Of a stretch of 47,232 bases of DNA, positions 5,874 to 13,506 are shown in pieces. Under the pieces are notes generated by a model. It did no database searches. It was not told the origin of the DNA and worked only from the letters and a program-made list of their open reading frames with translations. The position numbers were made by a program, and so were the translations under genes. The stretch's first letter is position 1. Each line of letters starts with the position of its first letter. The DNA is from a virus, in the IMG/VR virus record IMGVR_UViG_3300044699_000019, positions 1 to 47,232 of that record; one strand, written 5' to 3'.

Positions 5874-6995
5874 ATGGATTCGGATGAGGCTGCGAAGAAG
5901 TTCAAGCATATCAAAACGATTGTGCTTGATGAGTGTCAATACATCAAGAATGAGGATGCAAAGCGTACCAATGCCGTCAGATTACTAATCAAGAAGAATG
6001 AAATCAAGCATGTCATCGCGATGAGCGGGACGCCTATCAAGAACAAGGCGGATGAATTCTTCCCGGTGCTGAACATGATTGCACCGACGAAGTTTCCTAG
6101 CAAAGCGATGATGATGAATCGGTACTTCAATTACTACATCGATGGCCAGGGTGAGTATCGAATCATCAATGCGAAGGATACGTTTTACGATGCGCTAGAC
6201 GGGATTATGATTCGGCGCACCCGTGCGGAAGTCGCTCCTGAATTGCCGACGATTCGGCGCATGTTCTTTAACTCAGAGATTGAGAATAAAGAACTCCAGC
6301 GTGCATACGGCGATGTGCAAAAGGAATTCGATGCATTCATGGAGAAGAACGACGGCGGGATTTCCGCTGCCGAATACACTAACTTGTTAGGCTTTTTCGC
6401 AAGGATGCGACGTATCACGGGCATGGCAAAGATTGGTCCGACCGTTGAATTCGTAACGGATTTCTTGCTCTCTACCGACCGGAAGATTGTAATCTTTGGT
6501 CATCACAAGGATACCTTAGAGGCTTTGAAAGAGGTACTCGATACATGGTGCGAGCAAGGCGGATGGAATAAGTGTCTGGCCCTTAAGTCATCCTTAGACG
6601 CAGACCAAAGGCAAGAGGTTGTCGAGAAGTTTAAGAATGATGCGATGTCACGAATCCTCATCGCATCTACGCTGGCTAGTGGAGAGGGATTGAATTTGCA
6701 GTTCTGTTCCGATGCAATCATGCTTGAGCGTCAATGGAATCCTGCGAATGAGGAGCAAGCCGAAACGCGCTTCACTCGATTCCGCGAAGATGGCAAGTAT
6801 GATGAGCATGTGAACGTCACGTATATGATTTCTGTCGGAACGATTGATGAGTGGCTCAGCGAACTGGTAGAAAAGAAGCGCGCCCTCATCGGAAACATTG
6901 TAGACCGTCAGGAAAACAATTGGGAAGAGTCCTCACTCATGAAGGAACTTGCATCTGTAATCTATGCTAAGGGCGGCAAGCGTTGGACTTACTAA
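5874..6995 (+). CDS. SNF2-type DNA helicase, C-terminal part
   Basis: Continuation of the gene at 5414; the open frame begins upstream of this ATG (about 5825), and the ATG itself has no RBS. Motif II is IVLDECQYIKN (a DECQ form of DEAH/DEAQ), motif III AMSGTPIKN, motif V GEGLNLQ (about residues 268-274) and motif VI QAETRFTRF. The C-terminal segment (VGTIDEWLSELVEKK) is the usual end of RecA lobe 2 in this family. All motifs needed for ATP hydrolysis are present across the two parts. Its 3' end overlaps the small gene at 6983. Confidence 0.85.
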   Translation: MDSDEAAKKFKHIKTIVLDECQYIKNEDAKRTNAVRLLIKKNEIKHVIAMSGTPIKNKADEFFPVLNMIAPTKFPSKAMMMNRYFNYYIDGQGEYRIINAKDTFYDALDGIMIRRTRAEVAPELPTIRRMFFNSEIENKELQRAYGDVQKEFDAFMEKNDGGISAAEYTNLLGFFARMRRITGMAKIGPTVEFVTDFLLSTDRKIVIFGHHKDTLEALKEVLDTWCEQGGWNKCLALKSSLDADQRQEVVEKFKNDAMSRILIASTLASGEGLNLQFCSDAIMLERQWNPANEEQAETRFTRFREDGKYDEHVNVTYMISVGTIDEWLSELVEKKRALIGNIVDRQENNWEESSLMKELASVIYAKGGKRWTY

Positions 6996-7117
6996 CCGCT
7001 GTAACCGTAGTCAGGGTACTTATCAATATCCCATCCGTTCGATTGCTACTCAAGCTAGAAGAAATCGAGGCTATCGAACTTCTCATCGTAGAAGCAGAAA
7101 AGAATCTTGACTCATGA
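6983..7117 (+). CDS. Tiny hypothetical protein, 44 aa
   Basis: A TTG start at 6983, preceded by AAGGGCGG inside the helicase gene, opens a frame to TGA 7115-7117. This gives an ATGA overlap with the next ATG at 7114, the usual sign of translational coupling. The product begins MDLLTAVTVVRVL and is hydrophobic then acidic (LEEIEAIELLIVEAEK). It fills what would otherwise be the only gap in this run of overlapping genes. Confidence 0.5.
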   Translation: MDLLTAVTVVRVLINIPSVRLLLKLEEIEAIELLIVEAEKNLDS

Positions 7118-7317
7118 ACATGCCAGACTTTTACAAAGAAGAACGACAAGCACTCAACGAACAACTCGAATCTATTCTTGAGGAATCAAAGATTCCACAT
7201 CGCGATTCCGAATCAGAGGAATCATTTAACGAATGCGTACTGTGCAAGGAATGGGACGGTCACGAAAAGGATTGTCCAATCCCTGCAATTGAGAAATGGT
7301 TGGACAAATCAAAATGA
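7114..7317 (+). CDS. Small zinc-binding-like protein, 67 aa
   Basis: MNMPDFYKEERQALNEQ starts an acidic helix. The C-terminal part has C-V-L-C followed by H and D-C-P (C42, C45, H50, C54), a compact CCHC-type zinc knuckle seen in many small phage proteins. ATGA overlaps link it to both neighbours (7117 and 7314). Function unknown. Confidence 0.65.
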   Translation: MNMPDFYKEERQALNEQLESILEESKIPHRDSESEESFNECVLCKEWDGHEKDCPIPAIEKWLDKSK

Positions 7318-7544
7318 ATTCCCAACACGCATACGATAGAATGCTCACAGCAGCGTTTGAAATTGGTGGCTCAAGAGTCAAGGCTATCGCCAATGATTTC
7401 ACAAGCGAAGCACTTGAGGAATGCGCAGGCATCGCACTCTTTGAGATTGATAAGTGCGACACGGATAACACCAATCCTTGGCCGCATCGCATCGTGCTTC
7501 AAATCGTTGACGAAGTGTTAGCGGAGCGAAAGAATGCATCGTAA
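7314..7544 (+). CDS. Small hypothetical protein, 76 aa
   Basis: I chose the ATG at 7314 (MNSQHAYDRMLTAAFEI), which overlaps the preceding stop as ATGA; an earlier in-frame ATG at 7296 would overlap more. The protein is acidic and helical with C-terminal IVDEVLAERKNAS. No family recognised. It overlaps the next start by 11 nt. Confidence 0.6.
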   Translation: MNSQHAYDRMLTAAFEIGGSRVKAIANDFTSEALEECAGIALFEIDKCDTDNTNPWPHRIVLQIVDEVLAERKNAS

Positions 7545-7743
7545 CCTCTCTATCTACATGGATTGGAATTGCCAACACGTATTGCTATACGCTGGCCCTG
7601 AAAAGAAAGCAAATGAGTTTATGAAGATGTGGGTAATGTACCGCCCACTCGTACAAATCAGCGTCGTTCAAATCAATACAATGGACGGCGATACAGTATT
7701 GTTTCAAGGGCAAGCATCAAGCTACGTCAACTCACGAGGATAA
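7534..7743 (+). CDS. Small hypothetical protein, 69 aa
   Basis: GGAGCG precedes the ATG at 7534. The sequence (MHRNLSIYMDWNCQHVLLYAG...) alternates polar and hydrophobic residues as in a small beta-sheet domain. It is part of a chain of overlapping small genes between the helicase and the terminator at 8644. Not recognised. Confidence 0.6.
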   Translation: MHRNLSIYMDWNCQHVLLYAGPEKKANEFMKMWVMYRPLVQISVVQINTMDGDTVLFQGQASSYVNSRG

Positions 7744-7752
7744 ACTTAAATC

Positions 7753-7953
7753 ATGCCTCCTCAAGATTACGCATCGTACATCGCAGCCATCCTCGGCATC
7801 CCAAACGTTAGGGTTCCGGTGAGCAAGCGCATCGCAATCCAAACATGTTCGATGCCAAGTATCTTTCATGCGGAAGCGTGGAGATACTATCAGGGATTGA
7901 CCACCGAATACTTCTTCTTAACGGACCTAACCATCAAGCTGAAAGGAAATTAA
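7753..7953 (+). CDS. Small hypothetical protein, 66 aa
   Basis: GAGGATAAAC lies upstream of the ATG at 7753. The product MPPQDYASYIAAILGIP... shows no known motif; one short hydrophobic stretch (YIAAILGI) is too short to be a confident membrane segment. It ends 1 nt before the next gene. Confidence 0.55.
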   Translation: MPPQDYASYIAAILGIPNVRVPVSKRIAIQTCSMPSIFHAEAWRYYQGLTTEYFFLTDLTIKLKGN

Positions 7954-7954
7954 C

Positions 7955-8383
7955 ATGGAACATCGCATTGCAGACCGAACGAAGTGGAACCCTGGGCCGT
8001 GGGATAATGAGCCTGACCGCGTTGATTTCGTTACATCGGGATACGCGAGCTTCGCATTGCGTGGTCCGCTCGGTTCGTGGTGTGGATATGTAGGCGTGCC
8101 GAACAATCACCCTGCATATGAAAAGGATTCGTATGATATCCCCGCTGAAGTACACGGTGACATCACGTATACATCGAAATGCGAAGGTGCCATTTGTCAC
8201 GTACCCGCACCCGGTATGCCTGATGATGTATGGTGGATTGGATTTGACACGGCACACTACATGGACTTGTCTCCATCGGATGCGGACCATCCGCATCATA
8301 CATACAAAGATATCGGATACGTCATCGCTGAATGCATTCGACTTGCAAAGCAGCTAAAGGAACTCGAATGCAAGGACCACTAA
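7955..8383 (+). CDS. Conserved phage hypothetical protein (WCGYVGVP...HP type), 142 aa
   Basis: AAAGGAA precedes the ATG. The run WCGYVGVPNNHPAY, then VHGDITYTSKC, CHVPAPG, and DDVWWIGFDTAHYMD matches a small protein often seen in genomes of phages and their hosts. The conserved Cys, His and Trp residues suggest a metal or ligand site. No biochemical function is known to me for the family. Confidence 0.7.
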   Translation: MEHRIADRTKWNPGPWDNEPDRVDFVTSGYASFALRGPLGSWCGYVGVPNNHPAYEKDSYDIPAEVHGDITYTSKCEGAICHVPAPGMPDDVWWIGFDTAHYMDLSPSDADHPHHTYKDIGYVIAECIRLAKQLKELECKDH

Positions 8384-8586
8384 AGAAGAATCAATGTCCG
8401 TGGATATTGAAGCCTAACCAATACATCGATGGTGTATTGGTTAAGGCTGAGTATTGTGGGGAGAAAAAGAATCCAAAGGCACGCAACCGCAACACGCCTG
8501 ATGAGGAAACACAGTACGAATTGTTTTGCCCAAAGCACATGTACCAGTGGAAACGTGACACAAACGACGACGATACATTCGTTTAG
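8368..8586 (+). CDS. Small Cys-rich hypothetical protein, 72 aa
   Basis: The ATG at 8368 is preferred, with AAAGGA 7 nt upstream and overlap with the preceding gene; an earlier in-frame ATG lies deep inside that gene. MQGPLKKNQCPWIL starts a basic domain with three spaced cysteines (C10, C32, C53 by count) and an acidic tail (DTNDDDTFV), possibly a zinc site. Last gene before a strong terminator. Confidence 0.6.
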   Translation: MQGPLKKNQCPWILKPNQYIDGVLVKAEYCGEKKNPKARNRNTPDEETQYELFCPKHMYQWKRDTNDDDTFV

Positions 8587-8643
8587 CAGCGTGTAGGATA
8601 ACTTATCCCGTTTCCGTCAGATAGCCTCGCCACGGGGCGACTA

Positions 8644-8712
8644 AAACGGACAAGGCAAGGACACGGGAACGACCCCGTTCGTTGAGCCTTGCCCTGTTTC
8701 CGTTTGTTTTTC
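8644..8712 (+). terminator. Strong composite intrinsic terminator
   Basis: Three nested stems: AAACGGA (8644-8650) with TCCGTTT (8699-8705), GGCAAGG (8654-8660) with CCTTGCC (8687-8693), and ACGGG (8663-8667) with CCCGT (8674-8678). GTTTTTCG follows as a U-tract. It ends the small-gene operon. Confidence 0.8.
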
Positions 8713-8777
8713 GTGGCCCCTAGCCTGCCAACTCCACCGTACTGCTAGTGTCCTAAAAAGTGGACAGCAGAAAGTGC

Positions 8778-8807
8778 TTGACAGCCTGGCCCCCACTGTG
8801 TTATAAT
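8778..8807 (+). promoter_or_regulatory. Near-consensus sigma70-type promoter
   Basis: Perfect TTGACA (8778-8783), an 18-nt spacer and perfect TATAAT (8802-8807), followed by GAGGT as at the 4001 promoter. The expected start point is about 8814, which coincides with the first plausible codon of the HNH gene. Confidence 0.8.
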
Positions 8808-8814
8808 GAGGTGG

Positions 8815-9168
8815 GTGGACAGATTGTTAAGTATCGAGGATTTGTTTCAGTATCCTACGCTCCACGAAATTTTACTGCGACGAACGGTATTCGTTACAGA
8901 TAAGAGTTGTTGGGTATTGCGTTACTCAGGTAACAGGCCAATCATTTGTGTAAATGGGGAAAGGGAATTGCTATCACGGGTAGTATTGAGGCACGCATCG
9001 GGTAATTGTCCCGAAGGATTATACGCCTGCCATACGTGCGATAATCCAATGTGCTTTAATCCCTCTCACCTATGGTGGGGAACGGCACAAGAGAACAGCA
9101 AAGATAGAGCCGAAAAGGGACGGGTGCCCAAAAGGATATCGGCGACGATGGGAGCGTTGCTAGAATGA
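8815..9168 (+). CDS. HNH endonuclease, N-terminal part (frame broken near 9165)
   Basis: The motif YACHTCDNPMCFNPSHLWWG followed by GTAQENSKDRAEKGR is the HNH_3 type found in free-standing homing endonucleases, which cut DNA and spread into related phages. The ATG at 8806 lies inside the -10 box, so it cannot be the start; GTG at 8815 would make a leaderless mRNA, and TTG at 8824 or 8842 are alternatives. The frame stops at 9166, but removing one base near 9163-9166 continues it as LEENSKKIIGQV into 9164-9391. Sits as an insertion with its own promoter between two small genes. Confidence 0.7.
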   Translation: MDRLLSIEDLFQYPTLHEILLRRTVFVTDKSCWVLRYSGNRPIICVNGERELLSRVVLRHASGNCPEGLYACHTCDNPMCFNPSHLWWGTAQENSKDRAEKGRVPKRISATMGALLE

Positions 9169-9391
9169 GAATTCAAAGAAAATTATCGGGCAGGTCCGCC
9201 GGCGTTTTTCTAGCTCTCTCGCACGGGAGATTAACAATCAAGTGAAGGCAGAAAGTAAAAGATACGGAGTGTCAAAGTCGTTCGTGATAGCGAATGCGTG
9301 TGCCTATGCGTTCGGCATCCCTACCGAGTCATACATCGAGGCGGGTGCGAAGAACGTGATTAAGTTTCGGAAGCGTAGGAAAGCAAGCTAA
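9164..9391 (+). pseudogene. C-terminal part of the HNH endonuclease in the next frame
   Basis: This frame is open from just after a TAG at 9161 to TAA 9389-9391 but has no ATG. It reads ...RRRFSSSLAREINNQVK then RYGVSKSFVIANACAYAFG, a basic region that looks like a small helical DNA-binding domain of the kind attached to HNH nucleases. It is best read as the downstream half of the preceding gene. A separate 49-aa product from GTG at 9242 (GGGAGA upstream) is the alternative. Confidence 0.5.
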
Positions 9392-9637
9392 ATGGCAGGC
9401 CACCTCAAAGTCTTTAAGGTAAGCAATGTACACTACTCACTAACAGGCGAATGCGTCATTTGCCATAAGCCACAGGAAGTCGTCGTAACGTCGGAAGCAT
9501 TGTACAAGTGGCAGCACGGTGCCTTTGCACAAGATGCATTCCCACAGCTTACACCGAACCAACGTGAGTTTCTAATCTCAAGTATCTGTGGCAAGTGTTT
9601 TGATAAGCTGTTCGATGACAAGCCTAACGTTCACTGA
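9392..9637 (+). CDS. Small zinc-binding protein, 81 aa
   Basis: AGGAAAGC precedes the ATG at 9392, which follows the previous stop directly. Residues include CVICHKP near 20-26 and ICGKCF near 65-70, a C-x2-C ... C-x2-C pair that would form a zinc ribbon, with PQLTPNQREFLISS between. The arrangement is common in small phage proteins of unknown function. Confidence 0.7.
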   Translation: MAGHLKVFKVSNVHYSLTGECVICHKPQEVVVTSEALYKWQHGAFAQDAFPQLTPNQREFLISSICGKCFDKLFDDKPNVH

Positions 9638-9965
9638 CGCGCTAGAGATATTATGCAAGGCGATGCACGGATATAAGGTCGTGCATCGCTATGCGAATAC
9701 AGTCCAGTGGTCTTTTAAGTTTGAAAAGGGTGCAAGGCAATACGACCCGGTTGACTTGCTTTACATGCACCTTTTTCAAACGGAAAAGGCACCGTTTAAT
9801 GTCGAGTACAACGAACTGAAAAGATTCGGCATGACGAGTGACACCGTATTAGTGTTGGCCCAGTTGTCTAATGGTGTTCATCGCAACCTTACGGGTTGGT
9901 TAGGTGAGCACTATGCAGGAAGAAAAAGAGAATTCGAACAGCGAACAGGCATCCGAGTTACCTAA
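9618..9965 (+). CDS. Hypothetical protein, 115 aa
   Basis: The ATG at 9618 (MTSLTFTDALEILCKAM) overlaps the previous gene by 20 nt and has only a weak RBS. The sequence contains YDPVDLLYMHLF and a C-terminal GWLGEHYAGRKREFEQR; no known domain is evident. It overlaps the following HNH gene by about 50 nt. Confidence 0.55.
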   Translation, partial: TSLTFTDALEILCKAMHGYKVVHRYANTVQWSFKFEKGARQYDPVDLLYMHLFQTEKAPFNVEYNELKRFGMTSDTVLVLAQLSNGVHRNLTGWLGEHYAGRKREFEQRTGIRVT

Positions 9966-10485
9966 AGTATATGGCATGCCTTTAGCAGAATTCTTGCACA
10001 GAGTAAATCTGAATTGGCAGGAGCGCATCGCACCGAACATTTGGAAATCATCCGATGGTTGTTTGCGTTGGCAAGGTAATCATTCAGATGATGGTTACGG
10101 TATAATGAGACTAAGCGTCGTGCCATCCGTACGAATGCACGTCTTAGCCTATGTCTTTCACACAAAGGCGCCTATCCCAAAGGGATACGTTGTTTGTCAC
10201 AAGTGCGATGTACCGGATTGCATCAACCCTGAGCACTTGTTTTTGGGCACGATGCAAGAGAACACGCAGGACATGATAGCGAAAGGACGCAAAGCAAAGC
10301 CATACTTTAGCAAGTTGACAACGCAGCAAATCTTGGATATCAAACAGCTACTGCGCGAAGGTAAGTTGACCCAAACGCAGATAGCTAAGAAGTTCTTCGT
10401 AGGACAGGCAACCATATCGGAAATAAAAAATGACCGTCGCCCACTCTTTGCAAACACAAAAGACATCCGAAAAGTTGGTAGTTAG
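9913..10485 (+). CDS. HNH endonuclease with C-terminal helix-turn-helix, 190 aa
   Basis: I chose the ATG at 9913 with AGGTG 6 nt upstream; GTG at 9904 is in frame. Residues about 35-120 form an HNH_3 domain: DGCLRWQG, DGYGIMRL, then VVCHKCDVPDCINPEHLFLG and GTMQENTQDM. The C-terminal 50 residues (TTQQILDIKQLLREGKLTQ, AKKFFVGQATISEIK) are a resolvase-like helix-turn-helix, the usual DNA-targeting module of these nucleases. Unlike the HNH at 8815 it is intact, and it overlaps both neighbours, so it may be fixed in the operon. Confidence 0.85.
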   Translation: MQEEKENSNSEQASELPKVYGMPLAEFLHRVNLNWQERIAPNIWKSSDGCLRWQGNHSDDGYGIMRLSVVPSVRMHVLAYVFHTKAPIPKGYVVCHKCDVPDCINPEHLFLGTMQENTQDMIAKGRKAKPYFSKLTTQQILDIKQLLREGKLTQTQIAKKFFVGQATISEIKNDRRPLFANTKDIRKVGS

Positions 10486-11305
10486 TATCGACTCTCAGGT
10501 GCTCGCAGCAATTCAGACGTGCAATCAGCAAGCAAAGTATCGCTTCATCGATAGCATCGAACCTCAGGATTACGAATCTGACTCACTAGAAATCGGATTG
10601 GTGATGCATGAGGGGTTAGCTGAGCATTACGAACAGATGCACAAGATTCCGGCTAACATATTGCGGAATAAAGTTATCGCACGTATGGAAGCATACGGTG
10701 GTGCGAAAACTGGACTGAACGGCTCACAAATTAATGCTTGTGTCGATATCTATGGACACTACGCAGCGAAGTACATCGCCGACGATTGGGTGGTTGCGAG
10801 GGATACGAATAACAATCCATTGGTGGAGAGTACGTTTGCAAAAACTCTGTATGAAGATGATGAGATTCATATTCTCTACACGGGCATCACGGACCTTGTA
10901 CTAAAGCATCCGTACGTTGTACCTGTTGACCATAAGACGTGGGGTAGTTACTTCAAGCCTGCGATTATGAGTAATCAATTCCACGGATACATGTGGGCAT
11001 TGAACTCACGCAATCTTATTGTAAACAGGATAGGTGTGAAGGGTAACACGGGTAAGTTTGAACGCATCGTGGTCAGCAAACCGGATGAGGTAATCGCAGA
11101 ATGGAAAGAGGATGCCGTTCGTGATATCTTACGGCATCTCGACCAAATGCACGAAGGTAAGTTTCGCAGAAACAGGGAAGCGTGCGGAATGTATGGCGGG
11201 TGCCGTTTCATTAAGCTATGTTCGGCCCAACCGAGCCACAGGGATTACTTGATTAAGACGAATTACAAAGTCGTCCCCATGTGGAACCCACTGAATCGGG
11301 ACTAA
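10430..11305 (+). CDS. Cas4/RecB-like PD-(D/E)XK exonuclease with Fe-S cysteines, 291 aa
   Basis: The family cuts single-stranded DNA ends in recombination. Visible residues: H60 (GLVMHEGL), D155 (YTGITDLV), D167 and K169 (VPVDHKTW), and Q183 with Y187 (QFHGYMW), the PD-(D/E)XK core. C31 together with C252, C258 and C264 (ACGMYGGCRFIKLC) match the four cluster ligands of Cas4/AddB-type nucleases. No CRISPR array or cas gene is nearby, so this is the phage recombination type. It precedes a Sak4-like ATPase and a putative SSB, making a replication-recombination cassette. Confidence 0.85.
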   Translation: MTVAHSLQTQKTSEKLVVSIDSQVLAAIQTCNQQAKYRFIDSIEPQDYESDSLEIGLVMHEGLAEHYEQMHKIPANILRNKVIARMEAYGGAKTGLNGSQINACVDIYGHYAAKYIADDWVVARDTNNNPLVESTFAKTLYEDDEIHILYTGITDLVLKHPYVVPVDHKTWGSYFKPAIMSNQFHGYMWALNSRNLIVNRIGVKGNTGKFERIVVSKPDEVIAEWKEDAVRDILRHLDQMHEGKFRRNREACGMYGGCRFIKLCSAQPSHRDYLIKTNYKVVPMWNPLNRD

Positions 11306-11307
11306 AC

Positions 11308-11547
11308 ATGAGAGTCGTGTTCGATAATACGGGGGATGTAATCGCTGTCACCGCTGCCGTGGCATTCATGCTAGACGCCATTCACGATAGCAACATCACG
11401 GCAGCACACTTTCAAGCATTGCATTCACAGTTGCACAACGTTGAGGAACAACTCGCAATGATTCCTGAATTGCAAGAGTTTCTACTGGCGCAAAGGATGA
11501 AAGGATATGGCAAAGAAAAATCACACACATCAGTACAGACGGGTTAA
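11308..11547 (+). CDS. Small hypothetical protein, 79 aa
   Basis: The ATG at 11308 (MRVVFDNTGDVIAVT) follows the nuclease stop by 2 nt; an earlier in-frame ATG lies inside that gene. Helical C-terminal half (LHSQLHNVEEQLAMIPELQ). No recognised motif. It overlaps the next gene by 41 nt. Confidence 0.55.
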   Translation: MRVVFDNTGDVIAVTAAVAFMLDAIHDSNITAAHFQALHSQLHNVEEQLAMIPELQEFLLAQRMKGYGKEKSHTSVQTG

Positions 11548-11809
11548 GCTCAAGAATGTCAGCGTCTTTCGATGTATGTTAACGAACTGTCCACACTACA
11601 TCGGGGAAGAATTCATCCTCGGAAGGGAATCATTATGTCCGTCGTGTGGCAAGGAGTTTATCATCGACAAGTACGCAAGCCTGCGCACGAATCCTATCTG
11701 TCTCGACTGTCGAGATGTTTCACCAAAGTCAAAGAAGAAATCAAATCGTTCCCCCGACGTGCAGCCGAGCGTTGTTGCGGACATTCTGAAACGATACGGC
11801 GTACAGTAA
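11507..11809 (+). CDS. Zinc-finger protein, 100 aa
   Basis: AAAGGAT precedes the ATG. The protein starts MAKKNHTHQYRRVKL and holds three Cys pairs: C23...C28-x-H30 (FRCMLTNCPHY), C44-x2-C47 (LCPSCGK) and C65-x2-C68 (ICLDCRD), enough for one or two zinc sites. The C terminus is basic then helical (SVVADILKRYG). Probably nucleic-acid binding; function unknown. Confidence 0.65.
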   Translation: MAKKNHTHQYRRVKLKNVSVFRCMLTNCPHYIGEEFILGRESLCPSCGKEFIIDKYASLRTNPICLDCRDVSPKSKKKSNRSPDVQPSVVADILKRYGVQ

Positions 11810-11875
11810 ACAACAAACTCTTTATAGAGTGCATCCACTGCGGTTACAAATCAAAAGGAATTGAGATTTAGAATC

Positions 11876-12175
11876 ATGGCAAACGACCGAAGCAAGTCAT
11901 TCACCCTCTCCATCGACCTTAACTGTCGCGCCCATGAGGCATTGGATACGACGCGAGAAGTCATGCGTATTCTGTTTGGTACGTGTGATATCAATCTTCT
12001 AGCGATTGAGAACGTGAGCTTGAGAGACGGCTCGTACAACACGTTGTTCACCGCGTACACAAACGAAACGGCCATCGATAGGGTATTGAATCCGGTAGTA
12101 GTAAAGCCCGAACCTGAAGCTGAAGCACCGCAGGCTGAGCCGGAAGATTACAAGGAAGACGAAGTCGATGCCTAA
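11876..12175 (+). CDS. Hypothetical protein, 99 aa
   Basis: The ATG at 11876 (MANDRSKSFTLSIDLNC) is preferred over an upstream in-frame start; GGAATTGAG is upstream. The N-terminal 75 residues look like a small alpha/beta domain, followed by a Pro/Glu-rich tail (KPEPEAEAPQAEPEDY). The acidic tail is reminiscent of single-strand-binding proteins, which recruit partners through such tails. It overlaps the Sak4-like gene start by 8 nt. Confidence 0.6.
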   Translation: MANDRSKSFTLSIDLNCRAHEALDTTREVMRILFGTCDINLLAIENVSLRDGSYNTLFTAYTNETAIDRVLNPVVVKPEPEAEAPQAEPEDYKEDEVDA

Positions 12176-12980
12176 CATCGAAGATGCGTTAACCAAGGAA
12201 GAGTTTCTATTTCTCTTCAAAGGCGAACCGAGCGGCGGCAAATCAATTGCCGCTGCCTCGTTTCCAAAGCCTTACATCTTCGACATGGAATCGAGAATCA
12301 GGTCGGTCGCTGCGTATCATTACCCACGTGGCAAGCGTGACTTGGAATACGACACGTATACACGGGAAGATTACCCGAAGTTTGATAAGAAGTGGGATGA
12401 GTTCGTTGAGATGTCCAAGATGAAACGGTTCCCATATGATACGGTCATCGTGGATTCGTTAACTAGCTCAGCAGACTTGCTCCTATCCCATGTGATTCGG
12501 TTGAAGGGTTTAGAGTCCAAAGGCAAGAAGATTGCCGGCATCGCAGTGAATAGCATTGAGGATTACAATGCTGAGAACGCGATGCTCAGCGAACTCGTTC
12601 AGTTCCTTCAGCAGATTCGATGCAAGTACAAAATCTTAATCGCGCATGTGATTAAGACTGAGAAAACAAATCTGAATGACGATTCGACTGTCGTCACTCG
12701 ACAACTCTTGACCGGCGGTAAGAAGATTGCAGCACGCATACCGGGATACTTCGATGAGATTTATCACTTCGAACAAAAGCCGGTAGGTGGTCGTCCGCAA
12801 TTCATTGCACGCACGGTCAATAGCGGAGAAGATTTCGCACGGACAACTCTCAAGTTGCCAAAAGAAATCAACTTCACAGACAATAACTTTTACGAATTGA
12901 TTTTACCATCGATTCAGGAGGTAATGAACCTAGGCAAAGACAAAACAAACGTTGTTCCCATCAACTCCGGTAAACAGTAA
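12168..12980 (+). CDS. Sak4-like RecA-fold ATPase (recombinase), 270 aa
   Basis: Walker A is GEPSGGKS (19-26) and Walker B YDTVIVDSLT (D96), with the short RecA-core layout of the AAA_24/Sak4 group. These proteins pair or anneal DNA strands with the help of phage SSB. The segment LIAHVIKTEK holds the sensor position, and a basic stretch TGGKKIAARIPG follows. The next gene (13004) is a likely SSB-type partner, and a Cas4-like nuclease precedes it, a known combination in phages. Confidence 0.85.
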   Translation: MPNIEDALTKEEFLFLFKGEPSGGKSIAAASFPKPYIFDMESRIRSVAAYHYPRGKRDLEYDTYTREDYPKFDKKWDEFVEMSKMKRFPYDTVIVDSLTSSADLLLSHVIRLKGLESKGKKIAGIAVNSIEDYNAENAMLSELVQFLQQIRCKYKILIAHVIKTEKTNLNDDSTVVTRQLLTGGKKIAARIPGYFDEIYHFEQKPVGGRPQFIARTVNSGEDFARTTLKLPKEINFTDNNFYELILPSIQEVMNLGKDKTNVVPINSGKQ

Positions 12981-13003
12981 ACAAGGAAACAGGAAATCTA
13001 ATC

Positions 13004-13405
13004 ATGGCATTCACGTATTCGAAGGAAGATATCGCTCGCACTCGCTTGGTTGAGGCGCCCACTTGGTTGCCGGTTCGGATTACCAACTATCAGGAAAAGG
13101 TTGCGAAGTCCGAGAAGCGTAGCGGTGCAATCAATCACGTTATCACGGTGAAGGTTGAGGAACCGGGTAACGAATACAACGGTCTGGTTTACGAACAGAC
13201 CTTCCCTGAGGAATGGCCGAGTCTGGCATTCGATTTCCTCAAGGCGATGCACGTTAACCTCGATACGGATGGCGGAAGCATTCGATTCGAGGAGTTCAAG
13301 GGGCAGGAAGTTTTTGTTTGTCTCGGCCCCGGTACGTACAACAATCGTCCTACTAATCAGGTGCTCGGCTGGCGCCCGATTGATTGGACTCCCGACAACG
13401 CGTAG
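13004..13405 (+). CDS. Putative single-stranded DNA-binding protein (DUF669-like), 133 aa
   Basis: AGGAAATCTAATC precedes the ATG at 13004. The protein is beta-rich with alternating hydrophobic residues (VITVKVEEPGNEYNGLVYEQ) and resembles DUF669-type phage proteins that accompany Sak4 ATPases and behave as SSBs. It ends LGWRPIDWTPDNA, with aromatic and acidic residues. The assignment comes mainly from neighbourhood and overall look. Confidence 0.6.
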   Translation: MAFTYSKEDIARTRLVEAPTWLPVRITNYQEKVAKSEKRSGAINHVITVKVEEPGNEYNGLVYEQTFPEEWPSLAFDFLKAMHVNLDTDGGSIRFEEFKGQEVFVCLGPGTYNNRPTNQVLGWRPIDWTPDNA

Positions 13406-13473
13406 TTCAAACAAACTCCGGGTGAGGTATTAGCAATGACTCCTGTTAATACTTAGCTCTGCCAACCGTGTGG

Positions 13474-13496
13474 TCCCGAGCGGTGGAGATTCGGGA
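13474..13496 (+). terminator. Hairpin upstream of the tRNA gene
   Basis: TCCCGA (13474-13479) pairs with TCGGGA (13491-13496) around an 11-nt loop. It lies between the SSB-like stop and the tRNA, so it may end the upstream transcript or mark tRNA processing. No U-tract. Confidence 0.4.
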
Positions 13497-13506
13497 CAAC
13501 TTAATA

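Noticed and set aside
8806-8808. ATG at 8806 as start of the HNH gene
   Set aside because: It lies inside the TATAAT of a near-consensus promoter, so it would not be in the transcript.
10430-11305. Cas4-like gene as part of a CRISPR-Cas system
   Set aside because: No cas1, cas2 or array in the window; neighbours are phage recombination genes.
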